NCBI GenBank assembly: GCA_947494645.1
Contig: CANLVO010000001.1
Span: 868,001 to 932,000 of the forward strand
Source of the DNA: an uncultured Litoreibacter sp.
Lineage (GTDB): Bacteria > Pseudomonadota > Alphaproteobacteria > Rhodobacterales > Rhodobacteraceae
Direction: 5' to 3'
DNA: 64,000 bases
Under the pieces are notes generated by a model. It did no database searches. It saw only the letters and a program-made list of their open reading frames with translations, and had not been told where the DNA came from. Shown piece by piece: positions 27,613-37,300 of the stretch; the first letter of the stretch is position 1, and every line of letters starts with the position of its first letter. A program made the position numbers and the translations under genes.

Positions 27613-29872
27613 TGTCTATCTGCGCCGATCCCTGAATATATATCAGGATCAATCGCTTACGGCGCTTGATTGCATTGGGTCACCGGACGCGCTGGGCAGT
27701 ATGGCGCTGCGGGTGTTCTGGGCCATTGGGACGGACGCGCGGCGGTTTGACCCGACGCCCCGCGCGGGTTGTCTTGCACTGAGCGAAGCGCGGGTCATCA
27801 ATGGCGGGGTGATGCTGAGCGGCGTGCTGGAAGAGGCCGCAGCCGAGGCGCACATCGCATTGCAGGACGGTGAGATTGCCGTGCCGGTGCAGCGGCCTGA
27901 GACGGACTTGTTTGCCGGGCTCAACGTGTGCCTTGCTGAGCGGAATGGTGAGCCTCTGTCCGTGCTGGAAGACTGGCTGCGCTACCATGTGGACCGGTTT
28001 GGGTTACAGGCTGTGCTTCTTCTGGACCGTGATAAAGCAAGCGATGTAAAGAAGTTAGAGCGCGAACTTGAAGCACTGTCCGAGGCAGTTGGCCTCACGC
28101 GGCTGGTGCATGTGACCAGCGATGTGTCTCTGGGTGACCCCGCAGCGCCCGCCGCCAGCCATCCGTTTCACGGGCCAGATGCGCCGGGCAAGGACCGGAT
28201 GGGAACGCTTAAAGGCAATGCGTGGGCGTCTCCGTTGGCTGAGTTGCAGCTTTATGAATGGGCCAAATGGCGGTTCTTGGGTCAGGCGCGGGCCGTGATG
28301 AACCTTGATTTGGGCGATATTCTGATGCCCGGAGCCAACCCGTTTGAGCAGGTGCAGGACGCAAGCGCGGGGATGATACAGTTGCTGGGGCAAAGGATTT
28401 ATCCTTGGCGGGTCAGGGCCGGGCAGGTGCCGCGCTTTGGGGATCACATTTGCCGCCAGTTTGACAACCCGAGGGCCAACCGCCGCTGGTGCCTTGCGCC
28501 TGCTCAACTGAGGCCGGAACAGACCTGGCGGCTGGTTCGCGTCGCTGAGGCAACGCCTCAGCCCGAAGATCAGGCTGGCTTCTACCGCGCGATGGGCATC
28601 CGCCACCCGGACAGCACCGCGGCCGAGATCGTCCCGAAAACCTCGTTGATCGAGGACCCGGCGCTTTTGAAGATGGCGCATGAGGTGTGGTCGCACAAAC
28701 CGGTACGCCCGCCGGAAAGCAAAATGCAGACGGCGCCCAAGGCGGCCAACAAAGCGGGCCGCACGCTGATCGTGACTTGCATGAAAAACGAAGGCCCGTT
28801 CATTCTGGAATGGATCGCCTATCACCGTGCCATCGGGGTGGATGACTTCCTGATCTACACCAACGATTGCGACGACGGCACGGATGAGATGCTGAACTTG
28901 CTGATGGAGAAAGGCATCGTGGAGCGCCGAGACAACCGCTTTCATGGCACGGGTGTGAAACCGCAGCACTGGGCGCTTGCGGCCTCTGACAAGGAGCCTC
29001 TGGTGAAGGATGCTGGCTGGATCATTTCCATGGATGTCGACGAGTTCATCAACATCCATGTGGGCGAGGGCCGGTTGAGCGATCTTTACAAAGCGGTGGG
29101 CGAGGCGAACATGATTTCGCTGACCTGGCGGCTTTTTGGCAATGCCGATGTGCATGGCTTTGAAGACCGGTTCCTGATCGACCAGTTCACCCGCTGCGCA
29201 CCGCAGCTGATCCGCAAGCCGCATCAGGCTTGGGGCTTCAAGACCCTGTTCCGCAACCTCGGGATCTACAAGAAGATGGGGGTGCATCGCCCCAAGGGGC
29301 TGAAGCCGGACCTGTGGGACAAGATCAATTGGGTGAACGGCTCGGGCCAGCCCATGCCGCAAAAACTGATGCGCAACGGCTGGCGCTCGACCACGGACAG
29401 CTACGGCTATGATCTGGTGACGCTGAACCATTACGCCGTGCGCAGCGCAGAGAGCTTTCTGGTCAAGCGCGACCGCGGCCGGGTCAATCATGTCGACCGA
29501 GATCAGGGGCTCAGTTACTGGTTTCGGATGAACAATAACGAAGAGGAAGACCGCTCGATCCTGAACCGTCGCGCCTTGTTGACCAAAGAGTATGACGCGC
29601 TGATGCAAGACACAGAGATTGCGGCGGCGCATGAGGCCTGCGTCACCGCCCACCGCGACAAGATCACCGCGTTGAAGGCCACGCCGGACTACGCCGCTTT
29701 TTACGCTGAGCTGACCGGCGACCGGATGCAGCGCCTATCCCGGATGCATAGCCATTTCGGCGCGAATGTGTTCTTGAGCGGCCCCGAAGTGGTGCCCGAC
29801 GCCGTCGCGTTCGAGGAGGGCCTGCCGCAGGATTTCTTCTTCACCGTCGAGCGGGCGAAAACCTCGCATTAG
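27605..29872 (+). CDS. Large glycosyltransferase: degenerate N-terminal unit plus active C-terminal GT domain
   Basis: 755 residues from GTG 27605, with GAGG nine bases upstream. The C-terminal domain (from about residue 385) has VTCMKNEGPFILEWIAYH and SMDVDEFINIHVGEG (about 474-486), nearly identical to the transferase at 23792. The N-terminal part (about 100-330) mimics the same fold: NGEPLSVLEDWLRYHVDRFG, then LLLDRD, and MNLDLGDILMPG where the DxD should be, changed to DLGD. It is therefore probably a non-catalytic or altered duplicate used for acceptor binding. It converges on a small gene of unknown function, with only 8 bases between the stops. Confidence 0.8.
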   Translation: MSDVYLRRSLNIYQDQSLTALDCIGSPDALGSMALRVFWAIGTDARRFDPTPRAGCLALSEARVINGGVMLSGVLEEAAAEAHIALQDGEIAVPVQRPETDLFAGLNVCLAERNGEPLSVLEDWLRYHVDRFGLQAVLLLDRDKASDVKKLERELEALSEAVGLTRLVHVTSDVSLGDPAAPAASHPFHGPDAPGKDRMGTLKGNAWASPLAELQLYEWAKWRFLGQARAVMNLDLGDILMPGANPFEQVQDASAGMIQLLGQRIYPWRVRAGQVPRFGDHICRQFDNPRANRRWCLAPAQLRPEQTWRLVRVAEATPQPEDQAGFYRAMGIRHPDSTAAEIVPKTSLIEDPALLKMAHEVWSHKPVRPPESKMQTAPKAANKAGRTLIVTCMKNEGPFILEWIAYHRAIGVDDFLIYTNDCDDGTDEMLNLLMEKGIVERRDNRFHGTGVKPQHWALAASDKEPLVKDAGWIISMDVDEFINIHVGEGRLSDLYKAVGEANMISLTWRLFGNADVHGFEDRFLIDQFTRCAPQLIRKPHQAWGFKTLFRNLGIYKKMGVHRPKGLKPDLWDKINWVNGSGQPMPQKLMRNGWRSTTDSYGYDLVTLNHYAVRSAESFLVKRDRGRVNHVDRDQGLSYWFRMNNNEEEDRSILNRRALLTKEYDALMQDTEIAAAHEACVTAHRDKITALKATPDYAAFYAELTGDRMQRLSRMHSHFGANVFLSGPEVVPDAVAFEEGLPQDFFFTVERAKTSH

Positions 29873-29880
29873 GCTTTGGG

Positions 29881-30291
29881 TCAGGGCAGCGGCACCGCGA
29901 TTTTGTAGTGGATGACGATGTCTGACAGATGCAGCGGGCCGTCTTCGGCGCGAAACTCGATCCGCAAGCTGCCGATGGTCTGACCAATCGACTGGCTGGT
30001 GGCCGAGACGATCGCATCGAGATCAAACGCCTCTTGATGCATCCGTGTGTGACTTTGCGAAAAGCTGCGCCGGTTCATGATGACTTCGGGCCCGCTGCCT
30101 ATCGCCCGCACCGTCAGCCTGCCGGCATTTGCGGGGCGGATGTTGAAGGTCAGCAGCCCGTGGTTGCGCAGCGCGTTCGAGTAGTGAAACGCATTCTGCA
30201 TATCAAAGGAGAACTGCTCGCTGTCGCCGTCGTCCAGCCGCAGGTCGCCGTCGCGCAGCACTTGATAATCGGAGGCAATAAGTGTGGGCAT
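29881..30291 (-). CDS. Conserved-looking small protein of unknown function
   Basis: 136 residues, no signal peptide or membrane segment, rich in alternating hydrophobic residues that suggest a beta-sandwich. Distinct stretches are FDMQNAFHYSNALRNHG, IRPANAGRLTVRAIGSG and GPLHLSDIVIHYKI. I do not recognise the family. It ends 8 bases from the stop of the large transferase and is followed, 72 bases upstream on its own strand, by gcdH. Its position at the edge of the glycan cluster hints at a link but does not prove it. Confidence 0.6.
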   Translation of the reverse strand: MPTLIASDYQVLRDGDLRLDDGDSEQFSFDMQNAFHYSNALRNHGLLTFNIRPANAGRLTVRAIGSGPEVIMNRRSFSQSHTRMHQEAFDLDAIVSATSQSIGQTIGSLRIEFRAEDGPLHLSDIVIHYKIAVPLP

Positions 30292-30363
30292 AGCTGAGAT
30301 CCTAAAAACCTCACTCTAGGCGCAAGCCCCGCGCACTGTCCAATTCGCCCCGGTGTGGCGCCT

Positions 30364-31584
30364 TTAGAAAAACGCCTGCAACCCGGTGATGGCCCGGCCC
30401 AGGATCAGCGCATGGACGTCATGCGTGCCCTCATAGGTGTTCACCGTCTCAAGGTTAAGCATGTGACGCATCACCTGAAATTCTTCCGAGATGCCATTGC
30501 CGCCATGCATGTCGCGGGCGTGGCGTGCTATTTCAAGCGCCTTGCCGCAATTGTTGCGCTTCATCAAAGAGATCATCTCAGGCGCGGCACGCCCCTCGTC
30601 GATCAGGCGGCCCAAGCGCAGGGAACCTTGCAGGCCCAGCGTGATCTCTGTTGCCATGTCGGCAAGCTTCTTTTGGAACAGCTGGGTTTGGGCCAGAGGT
30701 TTGTTAAATTGCTTGCGGTCCAGCCCGTATTGACGCGACGCGTGCCAGCAGAACTCTGCCGCGCCCATGACGCCCCAGCTGATGCCATAGCGCGCGCGGT
30801 TCAGGCAGCCAAACGGGCCTTTCAAGCCTTCAACGCCGGGCAACAGCGCATCCGCGCCGACCTCCACCCCGTCCATGACAATCTCGCCGGTGGTCGATGC
30901 CCGCAAAGACAGTTTGCCGCCGATTTTGGGGGCGGAGAGGCCTGTCATGCCTTTCTCAAGCACAAAGCCACGGATTTTGCCGCCATGTGCTTCCGATTTG
31001 GCCCAGACCACGAAGACATCCGCAAAAGGTGCGTTGGAAATCCACATCTTGGAGCCGCTGATCACGTAGCCGTCGCCCTTTTGCTTGGCCACGGTCTTCA
31101 TGCCTGCGGGGTCAGAGCCCGCATCGGGCTCCGTCAGCCCGAAACAGCCGATAAACTCGCCCGACGCCAGCTTGGGCAGGTATTTGTTCCGCTGCTCCTC
31201 TGAGCCATAGGCGTAGATCGGGTACATCACCAAAGAGCTTTGCACCGACATCATCGAGCGGTAGCCGCTGTCGACACGCTCAATCTCGCGTGCGACCAGC
31301 CCGTAGGTCACGTAATTCGCACCGAGCCCGCCATATTCTTCCGGCACGGTCAGCCCCAGAAGGCCAGCCTCGCCCATTTTGCGGAAGATCGCGGGGTCGG
31401 CGGTTTCCTCGCGGTAGGCGTCGATCACTTTGGGGGCCAGCTCACTTTGCGCGAAACTCGCCGCCGCGTCGCGCAGCATCCGCTCGTCCTCGGACAGTTG
31501 GTCTTCCAGCCGGAACGCGTCTTCCCAGTCAAAAGGCCCCATATCTGGCGCGTCTTTGGCGGTGATTTTGGTGCTGATATTCAT
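30364..31584 (-). CDS. gcdH: Glutaryl-CoA dehydrogenase
   Basis: 406 residues, an acyl-CoA dehydrogenase that oxidises and decarboxylates glutaryl-CoA to crotonyl-CoA in lysine/tryptophan breakdown. Assignment to GcdH instead of other members rests on [16 protein letters not shown] at the start, [19 protein letters not shown] and the catalytic Glu in [22 protein letters not shown] and substrate motifs such as [14 protein letters not shown] are complete. ATG 31584. It diverges from the coxD-like gene, with 112 bases between. Confidence 0.93.
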   Translation of the reverse strand: MNISTKITAKDAPDMGPFDWEDAFRLEDQLSEDERMLRDAAASFAQSELAPKVIDAYREETADPAIFRKMGEAGLLGLTVPEEYGGLGANYVTYGLVAREIERVDSGYRSMMSVQSSLVMYPIYAYGSEEQRNKYLPKLASGEFIGCFGLTEPDAGSDPAGMKTVAKQKGDGYVISGSKMWISNAPFADVFVVWAKSEAHGGKIRGFVLEKGMTGLSAPKIGGKLSLRASTTGEIVMDGVEVGADALLPGVEGLKGPFGCLNRARYGISWGVMGAAEFCWHASRQYGLDRKQFNKPLAQTQLFQKKLADMATEITLGLQGSLRLGRLIDEGRAAPEMISLMKRNNCGKALEIARHARDMHGGNGISEEFQVMRHMLNLETVNTYEGTHDVHALILGRAITGLQAFF

Positions 31585-31696
31585 GGCCGAGCTCCCTGAG
31601 ATGTTACCGCGTTTCTACGCCCCCCCGCGCCCGGAGGCAATCGCTTGGCTTGACGCCCGGGCGCATCGGTGCAGCTATGGGGGACCGGAGGAACCT

Positions 31697-32608
31697 ATGA
31701 CTGCACTGCCCAGCTCAATCGACGACACCCAGACGCTTCTGGCGGGCCAAGACTATGTGTGCGGCCGCGCGCTGGCCACGGTGGTGTTTCTGGCGCTGAA
31801 ACTGGGCCGTCCGCTGTTTCTCGAAGGCGAGGCCGGGACCGGCAAGACGGAAATCGCCAAAGCGCTGGCCGCAGGTCTTGGGCGGCGGTTGATCCGGCTG
31901 CAATGCTATGAGGGGCTTGATGCCTCCTCTGCGGTCTATGAATGGAATTTCCCGGCTCAAATGGTGGCGATCCGCGCGGCGGAGGCCTCGGGCGGGGCGG
32001 ATAAGGCGGCTTTGCAGGCAGAGCTGTTCTCTGACGACTACCTGACGGCGCGGCCCTTGCTTGAAGCGATGCAGCCCCAGGATGGCGGCCCGCCTGTCTT
32101 GCTGATCGACGAGTTGGACCGCACCGACGAGCCGTTCGAGGCGTTTCTCTTGGAAGCGCTCAGCGACTTTCAGGTCACCATTCCCGAGATCGGCACGATC
32201 ACCGCCAATGAGCCGCCGATTGTGATCGTCACCTCCAACCGCACGCGGGAGGTGCATGACGCGCTGAAACGCCGCTGCCTCTATCATTGGGTGGATTACC
32301 CCGATTTCGAGCGCGAGCTTGAGATCCTCGCCGCCCGCGCACCTGAGGCGCAAGAGGCGCTGAGCCGCCAGATCGTGGCCTTCGTGCAAAAGCTGCGCAC
32401 GGAGGATTTGTTCAAAAAGCCCGGCGTGGCTGAAACCATCGACTGGGCCAAATGCCTGTTGGCTTTGGACGCGCTGACCATGTCGCCCGAAGTCATCGCC
32501 GACACGCTGGGCGCGATCCTGAAATACCAGGACGACATCCAGAAAATCCAAGGCTCCGAGGCCAAGCGCATCCTCGACGAGGTCCGCGCAGAACTCACCC
32601 CTGCATGA
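31697..32608 (+). CDS. MoxR-type AAA+ ATPase (CoxD-like)
   Basis: 303 residues. Walker A GEAGTGKTE, Walker B LLIDELDR and sensor-1 VTSNRTREV are complete, and the DALKRRCLYHWVDYPDFERE arginine-finger segment follows. CoxD-like MoxR proteins help mature molybdenum hydroxylases such as CO dehydrogenase, often together with a CoxE VWA protein, which is exactly the next gene but one repeat away. ATG 31697 has GGAGG five bases upstream. The frame upstream of it is open but overlaps the gcdH 5' end in antisense. Confidence 0.9.
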   Translation: MTALPSSIDDTQTLLAGQDYVCGRALATVVFLALKLGRPLFLEGEAGTGKTEIAKALAAGLGRRLIRLQCYEGLDASSAVYEWNFPAQMVAIRAAEASGGADKAALQAELFSDDYLTARPLLEAMQPQDGGPPVLLIDELDRTDEPFEAFLLEALSDFQVTIPEIGTITANEPPIVIVTSNRTREVHDALKRRCLYHWVDYPDFERELEILAARAPEAQEALSRQIVAFVQKLRTEDLFKKPGVAETIDWAKCLLALDALTMSPEVIADTLGAILKYQDDIQKIQGSEAKRILDEVRAELTPA

Positions 32609-32613
32609 CCATC

Positions 32614-32722
32614 ATTGCTTCAAAAATACTCCGGGGGTTTGGGGGCAGAGCCCCCATGATTGAGCGCGGGTTTGCAGGCGGAGCCCCCATGATAAAACGC
32701 GGGTTTGGGCGCTAGCGCCAAA
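32614..32722. repeat. Intergenic repeat element, copy 3: tail plus three imperfect hairpin units
   Basis: Read with the genes: ATTGCTTCAAAAATACTCCG (32614-32633) right after the moxR stop, then GGGGGCAGAGCCCCC (32641-32655) and two further imperfect units starting CGCGGGTTTG near 32666 and 32698, the last as GGCGCTAGCGCC. The same sense orientation as copies near 7131 and 19353. Confidence 0.85.
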
Positions 32723-32732
32723 CAGTTGGATT

Positions 32733-33986
32733 ATGGCCGAACATCTCCCATTGGATATCCCCGAAGACGGCAAGCTGGCGCATAACCTGATCTGGTTTGC
32801 CCGCGCCCTGCGCAGCGCCGGGCTGCCGGTGGGGCCGGCTCGCGTATTGGACGCCGTGCGCGCGGTGGAGGTCGCAGGCTTCTCGCGCAAACAGGATTTC
32901 TACCACATCCTGCAGGCCTGTTTTGTCTCACGTGCCGAGCACCGGGTGGTGTTTGCGCAGATCTTCCGGCTGTTCTGGCGCGACCCGCGCTATCTTGAGC
33001 ATATGATCGCGGCGCTGACCCCGGCCATCCGGGGCGTGCAGGAAGAACGTCGTGCCAAACCGGCGGAGAAACGCGCCGCCGAAGCCCTGCTGGAAGGCGC
33101 CAACCAGAATGTGGAGCAGCCCGAACAAGACGAAGACGGCAGCGAGATCGAAATCGACGCCTCGCGCACCATGTCGGGGGAGGAACGGTTGCGCAGCCTC
33201 GATTTCGAACAGATGAGCAACGCGGAAATGGCGCAGGCCAAACAGATGCTGGCACGTCTGAGCCTGCCGGTGAAACCGCTCCGCTCGCGCCGCCTGCAGA
33301 CAGCGCACCAGGGCAACATCATCGACCTGCGGGCCACGTTGCGCCGCGCCATGCGTGAGGGCGGCGAGATGCAGACCCTGTCGCGCAAGTCACAGCGACA
33401 GCGTTGGCCCAATCTGGTGGTGCTGTGCGATATCTCCGGCTCGATGAGCCACTATTCCCGCGCCATGCTGCATTTCCTGCATGCCGTCAGCAGTCAGAAA
33501 GGTGCGGGCTGGGCCAAGGTACATGCCTTCACCTTTGGCACACGGCTGACCAATATCACCCGCCATCTGCGCGCCCGCGACGTGGATGCGGCGCTGGCCG
33601 CCGCGGGGGCTGAGGCGCAGGATTGGGAGGGCGGCACGCGCATCGGGGATTGCCTGCATATGTTCAACCGCGACTGGTCGCGGCGCGTCATGGGGCAGGG
33701 CGCGGTGGTGCTGTTGATCACCGACGGGCTGGACCGCGATGATCCCGACGCATTGGCGCGAGAAATGGAGCGGCTGCATCTCTCTGCGCGGCAGGTGATC
33801 TGGCTCAACCCGCTGCTCCGCTGGGACGGCTTTGCCCCAAAGGCCCGCGGCATCGCTGCCATGCTGCCCCATGTCGACAGCTTTCGCGCGGGCCATAATG
33901 TGGCCTCTCTGGAAGGGCTCGCGCAGGCAATCAGCAGGCCGGATGATGCGGGCGAGAAGCAGCGGCTGATGCGGCTGATCACGTGA
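32733..33986 (+). CDS. VWA-domain protein, CoxE-like
   Basis: 417 residues. The N-terminal half is helical and acidic (SEIEIDASRTMSGEERL); the C-terminal half is a von Willebrand A domain with the metal site DISGSMSHYSR and later LLITDGLDRDD. CoxE works with the MoxR ATPase (CoxD) to insert or mature the metal cofactor of molybdenum hydroxylases. ATG 32733 follows the repeat element. It is followed by a DUF1203 gene and an XdhC-like gene. Confidence 0.9.
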   Translation: MAEHLPLDIPEDGKLAHNLIWFARALRSAGLPVGPARVLDAVRAVEVAGFSRKQDFYHILQACFVSRAEHRVVFAQIFRLFWRDPRYLEHMIAALTPAIRGVQEERRAKPAEKRAAEALLEGANQNVEQPEQDEDGSEIEIDASRTMSGEERLRSLDFEQMSNAEMAQAKQMLARLSLPVKPLRSRRLQTAHQGNIIDLRATLRRAMREGGEMQTLSRKSQRQRWPNLVVLCDISGSMSHYSRAMLHFLHAVSSQKGAGWAKVHAFTFGTRLTNITRHLRARDVDAALAAAGAEAQDWEGGTRIGDCLHMFNRDWSRRVMGQGAVVLLITDGLDRDDPDALAREMERLHLSARQVIWLNPLLRWDGFAPKARGIAAMLPHVDSFRAGHNVASLEGLAQAISRPDDAGEKQRLMRLIT

Positions 33987-34061
33987 AGCCGCAGGAAACG
34001 GGTCGCAAGGGACGGGCGCGCTTTGGCATGTAATGGGCACAGCCAAACAGGAGCTCTGATC

Positions 34062-34515
34062 ATGAAAGCCATCCCTTACGATCTTGAATTCATCGCCTCC
34101 ATCCGCGCAGGCGGCCCGGACGCAAACGGCCAACCCGCAGAACGCGCCTTCTCGGATGGGAAGGGGAAACCTTGCCGCTGCTGCCTGAACACCGTCCCCG
34201 CGGGTGAAGAGATGCTGATCCTGTCGGCGCGTCCTTTTCCAAAGCCGCAGCCCTACGCCGAACAAGGCCCGATTTTCCTCTGCGCGAAAGACTGCACGCC
34301 ATGGACTGGCACAGGAGTGCCGCCCATTCTTGAAACCTCAACGCATTATTTGTTGAAGGCCTATAGCGAGGATGACCGCATCATTTACGGCACCGGGCAG
34401 ATCACCCCAAAGACCGAGGTGGAGCCTTATGCAAACACGCTGTTCGCGCGTGACGATGTCGCCTACATTGACGTCAGATCTGCTGTGAACAATTGCTTTC
34501 TGACGAGGATGCCGC

Positions 34516-34535
<20 letters not shown>
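34062..34535 (+). CDS. DUF1203 family protein
   Basis: 157 residues, no signal peptide. CRCCLNTVPAGEEMLILSARPF followed by FLCAKDCTPW has four cysteines laid out as a possible metal site, in line with DUF1203 members. Biochemical role unknown. ATG 34062 has AGGAG eight bases upstream. The 3' end overlaps the xdhC-like start by 20 bases, so it is embedded in the maturation operon, although the usual coxDEF set does not include it. Confidence 0.8.
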
Positions 34536-35495
<960 letters not shown>

Positions 35496-35499
<4 letters not shown>

Positions 35500-36497
35500 A
35501 GTTTGGCGCGGTGGCTGTAGGGGACGCAGTGGGCGCGGTGCTGGCTCACTCGGTGCAGGCCGGTGATCTGCGGATGCGAAAGGGCGCGGTCCTCAGCGCG
35601 GACGATGTCGCGGCCCTCGCCAACGCAGGGCTGGCAGAGGTCACCGTGGCCCGGCTGGACCCGGGCGATGTGGACGAAAACACCGCCGCGGCGCGTATCG
35701 CATCGGCGCTGGCCGCAGCGGGCGTGACGCAGAGCACGGCGTTCACCGGCCGGGTAAACATTCTGGCCGAAGGGCCGGGGGTGGCCCGGATTGATGCCGC
35801 AGCCATAGACGCCCTGAACGCGTGTCACGAGATGATCACCTGCGCCACGGTCGCGCCGCTGACCCGGATGGGCGCGGGGGGCATGTTGGCGACAGTGAAG
35901 ATCATCTCCTACGGGGTGCCGGAGGCGGCGGTGGCGCAGGCCGAAACGGCGGCCCGTAAGGCTATCGAGGGCGCGGTGGGGCTGGTGTCGGTAGCGCTTG
36001 CAACTGCGACGCTGATCGTCACGCAAACCGGCGCAGAGCCGCAGATGGACAAGGGTGTCGCCGCGGTGCGCGGCAGGCTGGAGGCGCTGGGCATGACACT
36101 GGCAGAGGTTGTGACGGTGGCGCATGATACGGGCGCAATCGCGGATGCCGTGAAAGCCGTGCGGTCCGATCTGGCTCTGATCTTGACCGCCTCGGCCACC
36201 TCTGATCCTGACGACGTCGGCCCGCAGGCGCTCCGCGTGGCGGGCGGTGCCGTCACCCGGTTCGGGATGCCCGTTGATCCCGGCAATCTGCTGTTTCTGG
36301 GGCACCTTGAGGGAAGACCGGTCATTGGCCTGCCGGGCTGCGCCCGCGCGCCTGCGCTAAACGGGGCTGATTGGGTGCTGGAGCGGGTGGCCTGCGGTCT
36401 GGAGGTCTCCAGCGGCGATATTGCGGGCATGGGCGTGGGCGGCCTTCTGAAAGAGATCCCGCAACGCCCGCAGCCCCGACGTGGGCCGGGGGCCTAA
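35496..36497 (+). CDS. Molybdopterin-binding protein (MoCF_biosynth domain)
   Basis: 333 residues from GTG 35496. The N-terminus resembles the first part of MoeA (VGAVLAHSVQAGDLRMRKG), and the C-terminal part holds a MoCF-binding fold with VVTVAHDTGAIADA and GLPGCARAPALNG. It lacks the full length of MoeA (about 400 residues), so it is best seen as a cofactor carrier or dedicated nucleotide-transfer partner in the CoxDE/XdhC set, not as the housekeeping enzyme. Last gene of the operon. Confidence 0.85.
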
Positions 36498-36501
36498 TAC
36501 A

Positions 36502-36531
36502 GAAAAACCCCGCAACCAAAACGGCGCGGGG
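36502..36531 (-). terminator. Intrinsic terminator downstream of infC
   Basis: On the minus strand GCCCCGC, a 12-base loop and GCGGGG are followed by TTTTTCT. It lies 26 bases past the infC stop and also just behind the plus-strand molybdopterin-binding gene, so it can separate the two convergent transcripts. Confidence 0.8.
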
Positions 36532-36556
36532 CTTCGAATTCGGTATGTGCCGAGGC

Positions 36557-37102
36557 TTAGTTTTTCAGCGGCCCGATCAGCATGATCATCTGGCGGCCTT
36601 CCATCTTGGGCATGTTTTCGACCTTGCCCTTGCCTTCCACATCGGCGGCGACACGTTCCAGCAGCTCACGACCCAGATTGAGGTGGGCCATTTCCCGGCC
36701 ACGGAACCGCAAGGTCACCTTCACCTTGTCGCCGTTTTCAAGAAACTTGAACACGTTGCGCATCTTGACGTCATAGTCATTGGTGTCGGTGTTGGGCCGG
36801 AACTTGACCTCTTTGATCTCGATGATCTTTTGCTTCTTGCGGGCCTCGGCCTCTTTCTTCTGGGTCTCGTACTTATACTTGCCGAAATCCATGATCTTGC
36901 ACACAGGCGGGTTGGCATTTGGCGAAATTTCCACCAGGTCGAGCCCGACCTCGTCGGCCATCTGCATGGCGCGGGCTGGCGTGACCACACCCACATTTTC
37001 ACCTTCTGCGCCGATAAGGCGGATTTCGTCTGAGCGGATGCGATCGTTGACGCGGGGGCCGGTTTCGCGCTGCGGAGGCGCGTTGTGAGGTCTGCGGGCT
37101 AT
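36557..37102 (-). CDS. infC: Translation initiation factor IF-3, probable ATA start
   Basis: 181 residues if translation begins at ATA 37102. The protein then opens (M)[20 protein letters not shown], the expected IF-3 N-terminus, and AAGGA lies nine bases upstream. The family uses rare start codons (AUU in E. coli) so that IF-3 can repress its own synthesis. A GTG at 37129 is an in-frame alternative but has no family similarity after it. N domain with [10 protein letters not shown], linker rich in Lys/Glu ([12 protein letters not shown]), C domain with [11 protein letters not shown]. It binds 30S and checks the initiator codon. Confidence 0.93.
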   Translation of the reverse strand: MARRPHNAPPQRETGPRVNDRIRSDEIRLIGAEGENVGVVTPARAMQMADEVGLDLVEISPNANPPVCKIMDFGKYKYETQKKEAEARKKQKIIEIKEVKFRPNTDTNDYDVKMRNVFKFLENGDKVKVTLRFRGREMAHLNLGRELLERVAADVEGKGKVENMPKMEGRQMIMLIGPLKN

Positions 37103-37300
37103 GGTGTCTATTCCTTGTGTGATTGCCACGTATTGTGAGTGGGCAAGGTAAGGGGCGCGGTGGCGCGGTTCAAGCGCCATTTCGGCGCAATGCCGCTATT
37201 TGGCAACCTTTCCCCCTGTTGTGACGTTGTTCTTACGGCTGATAGGCCATAGATCAGCACCGTGGGGGCCAAATGCCCTTGAAACCAAAGGAATTTGAAA

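Noticed and set aside
28055-29653. Open frame of about 530 codons antisense to the large glycosyltransferase
   Set aside because: The sense strand carries full transferase motifs; the antisense translation has none.
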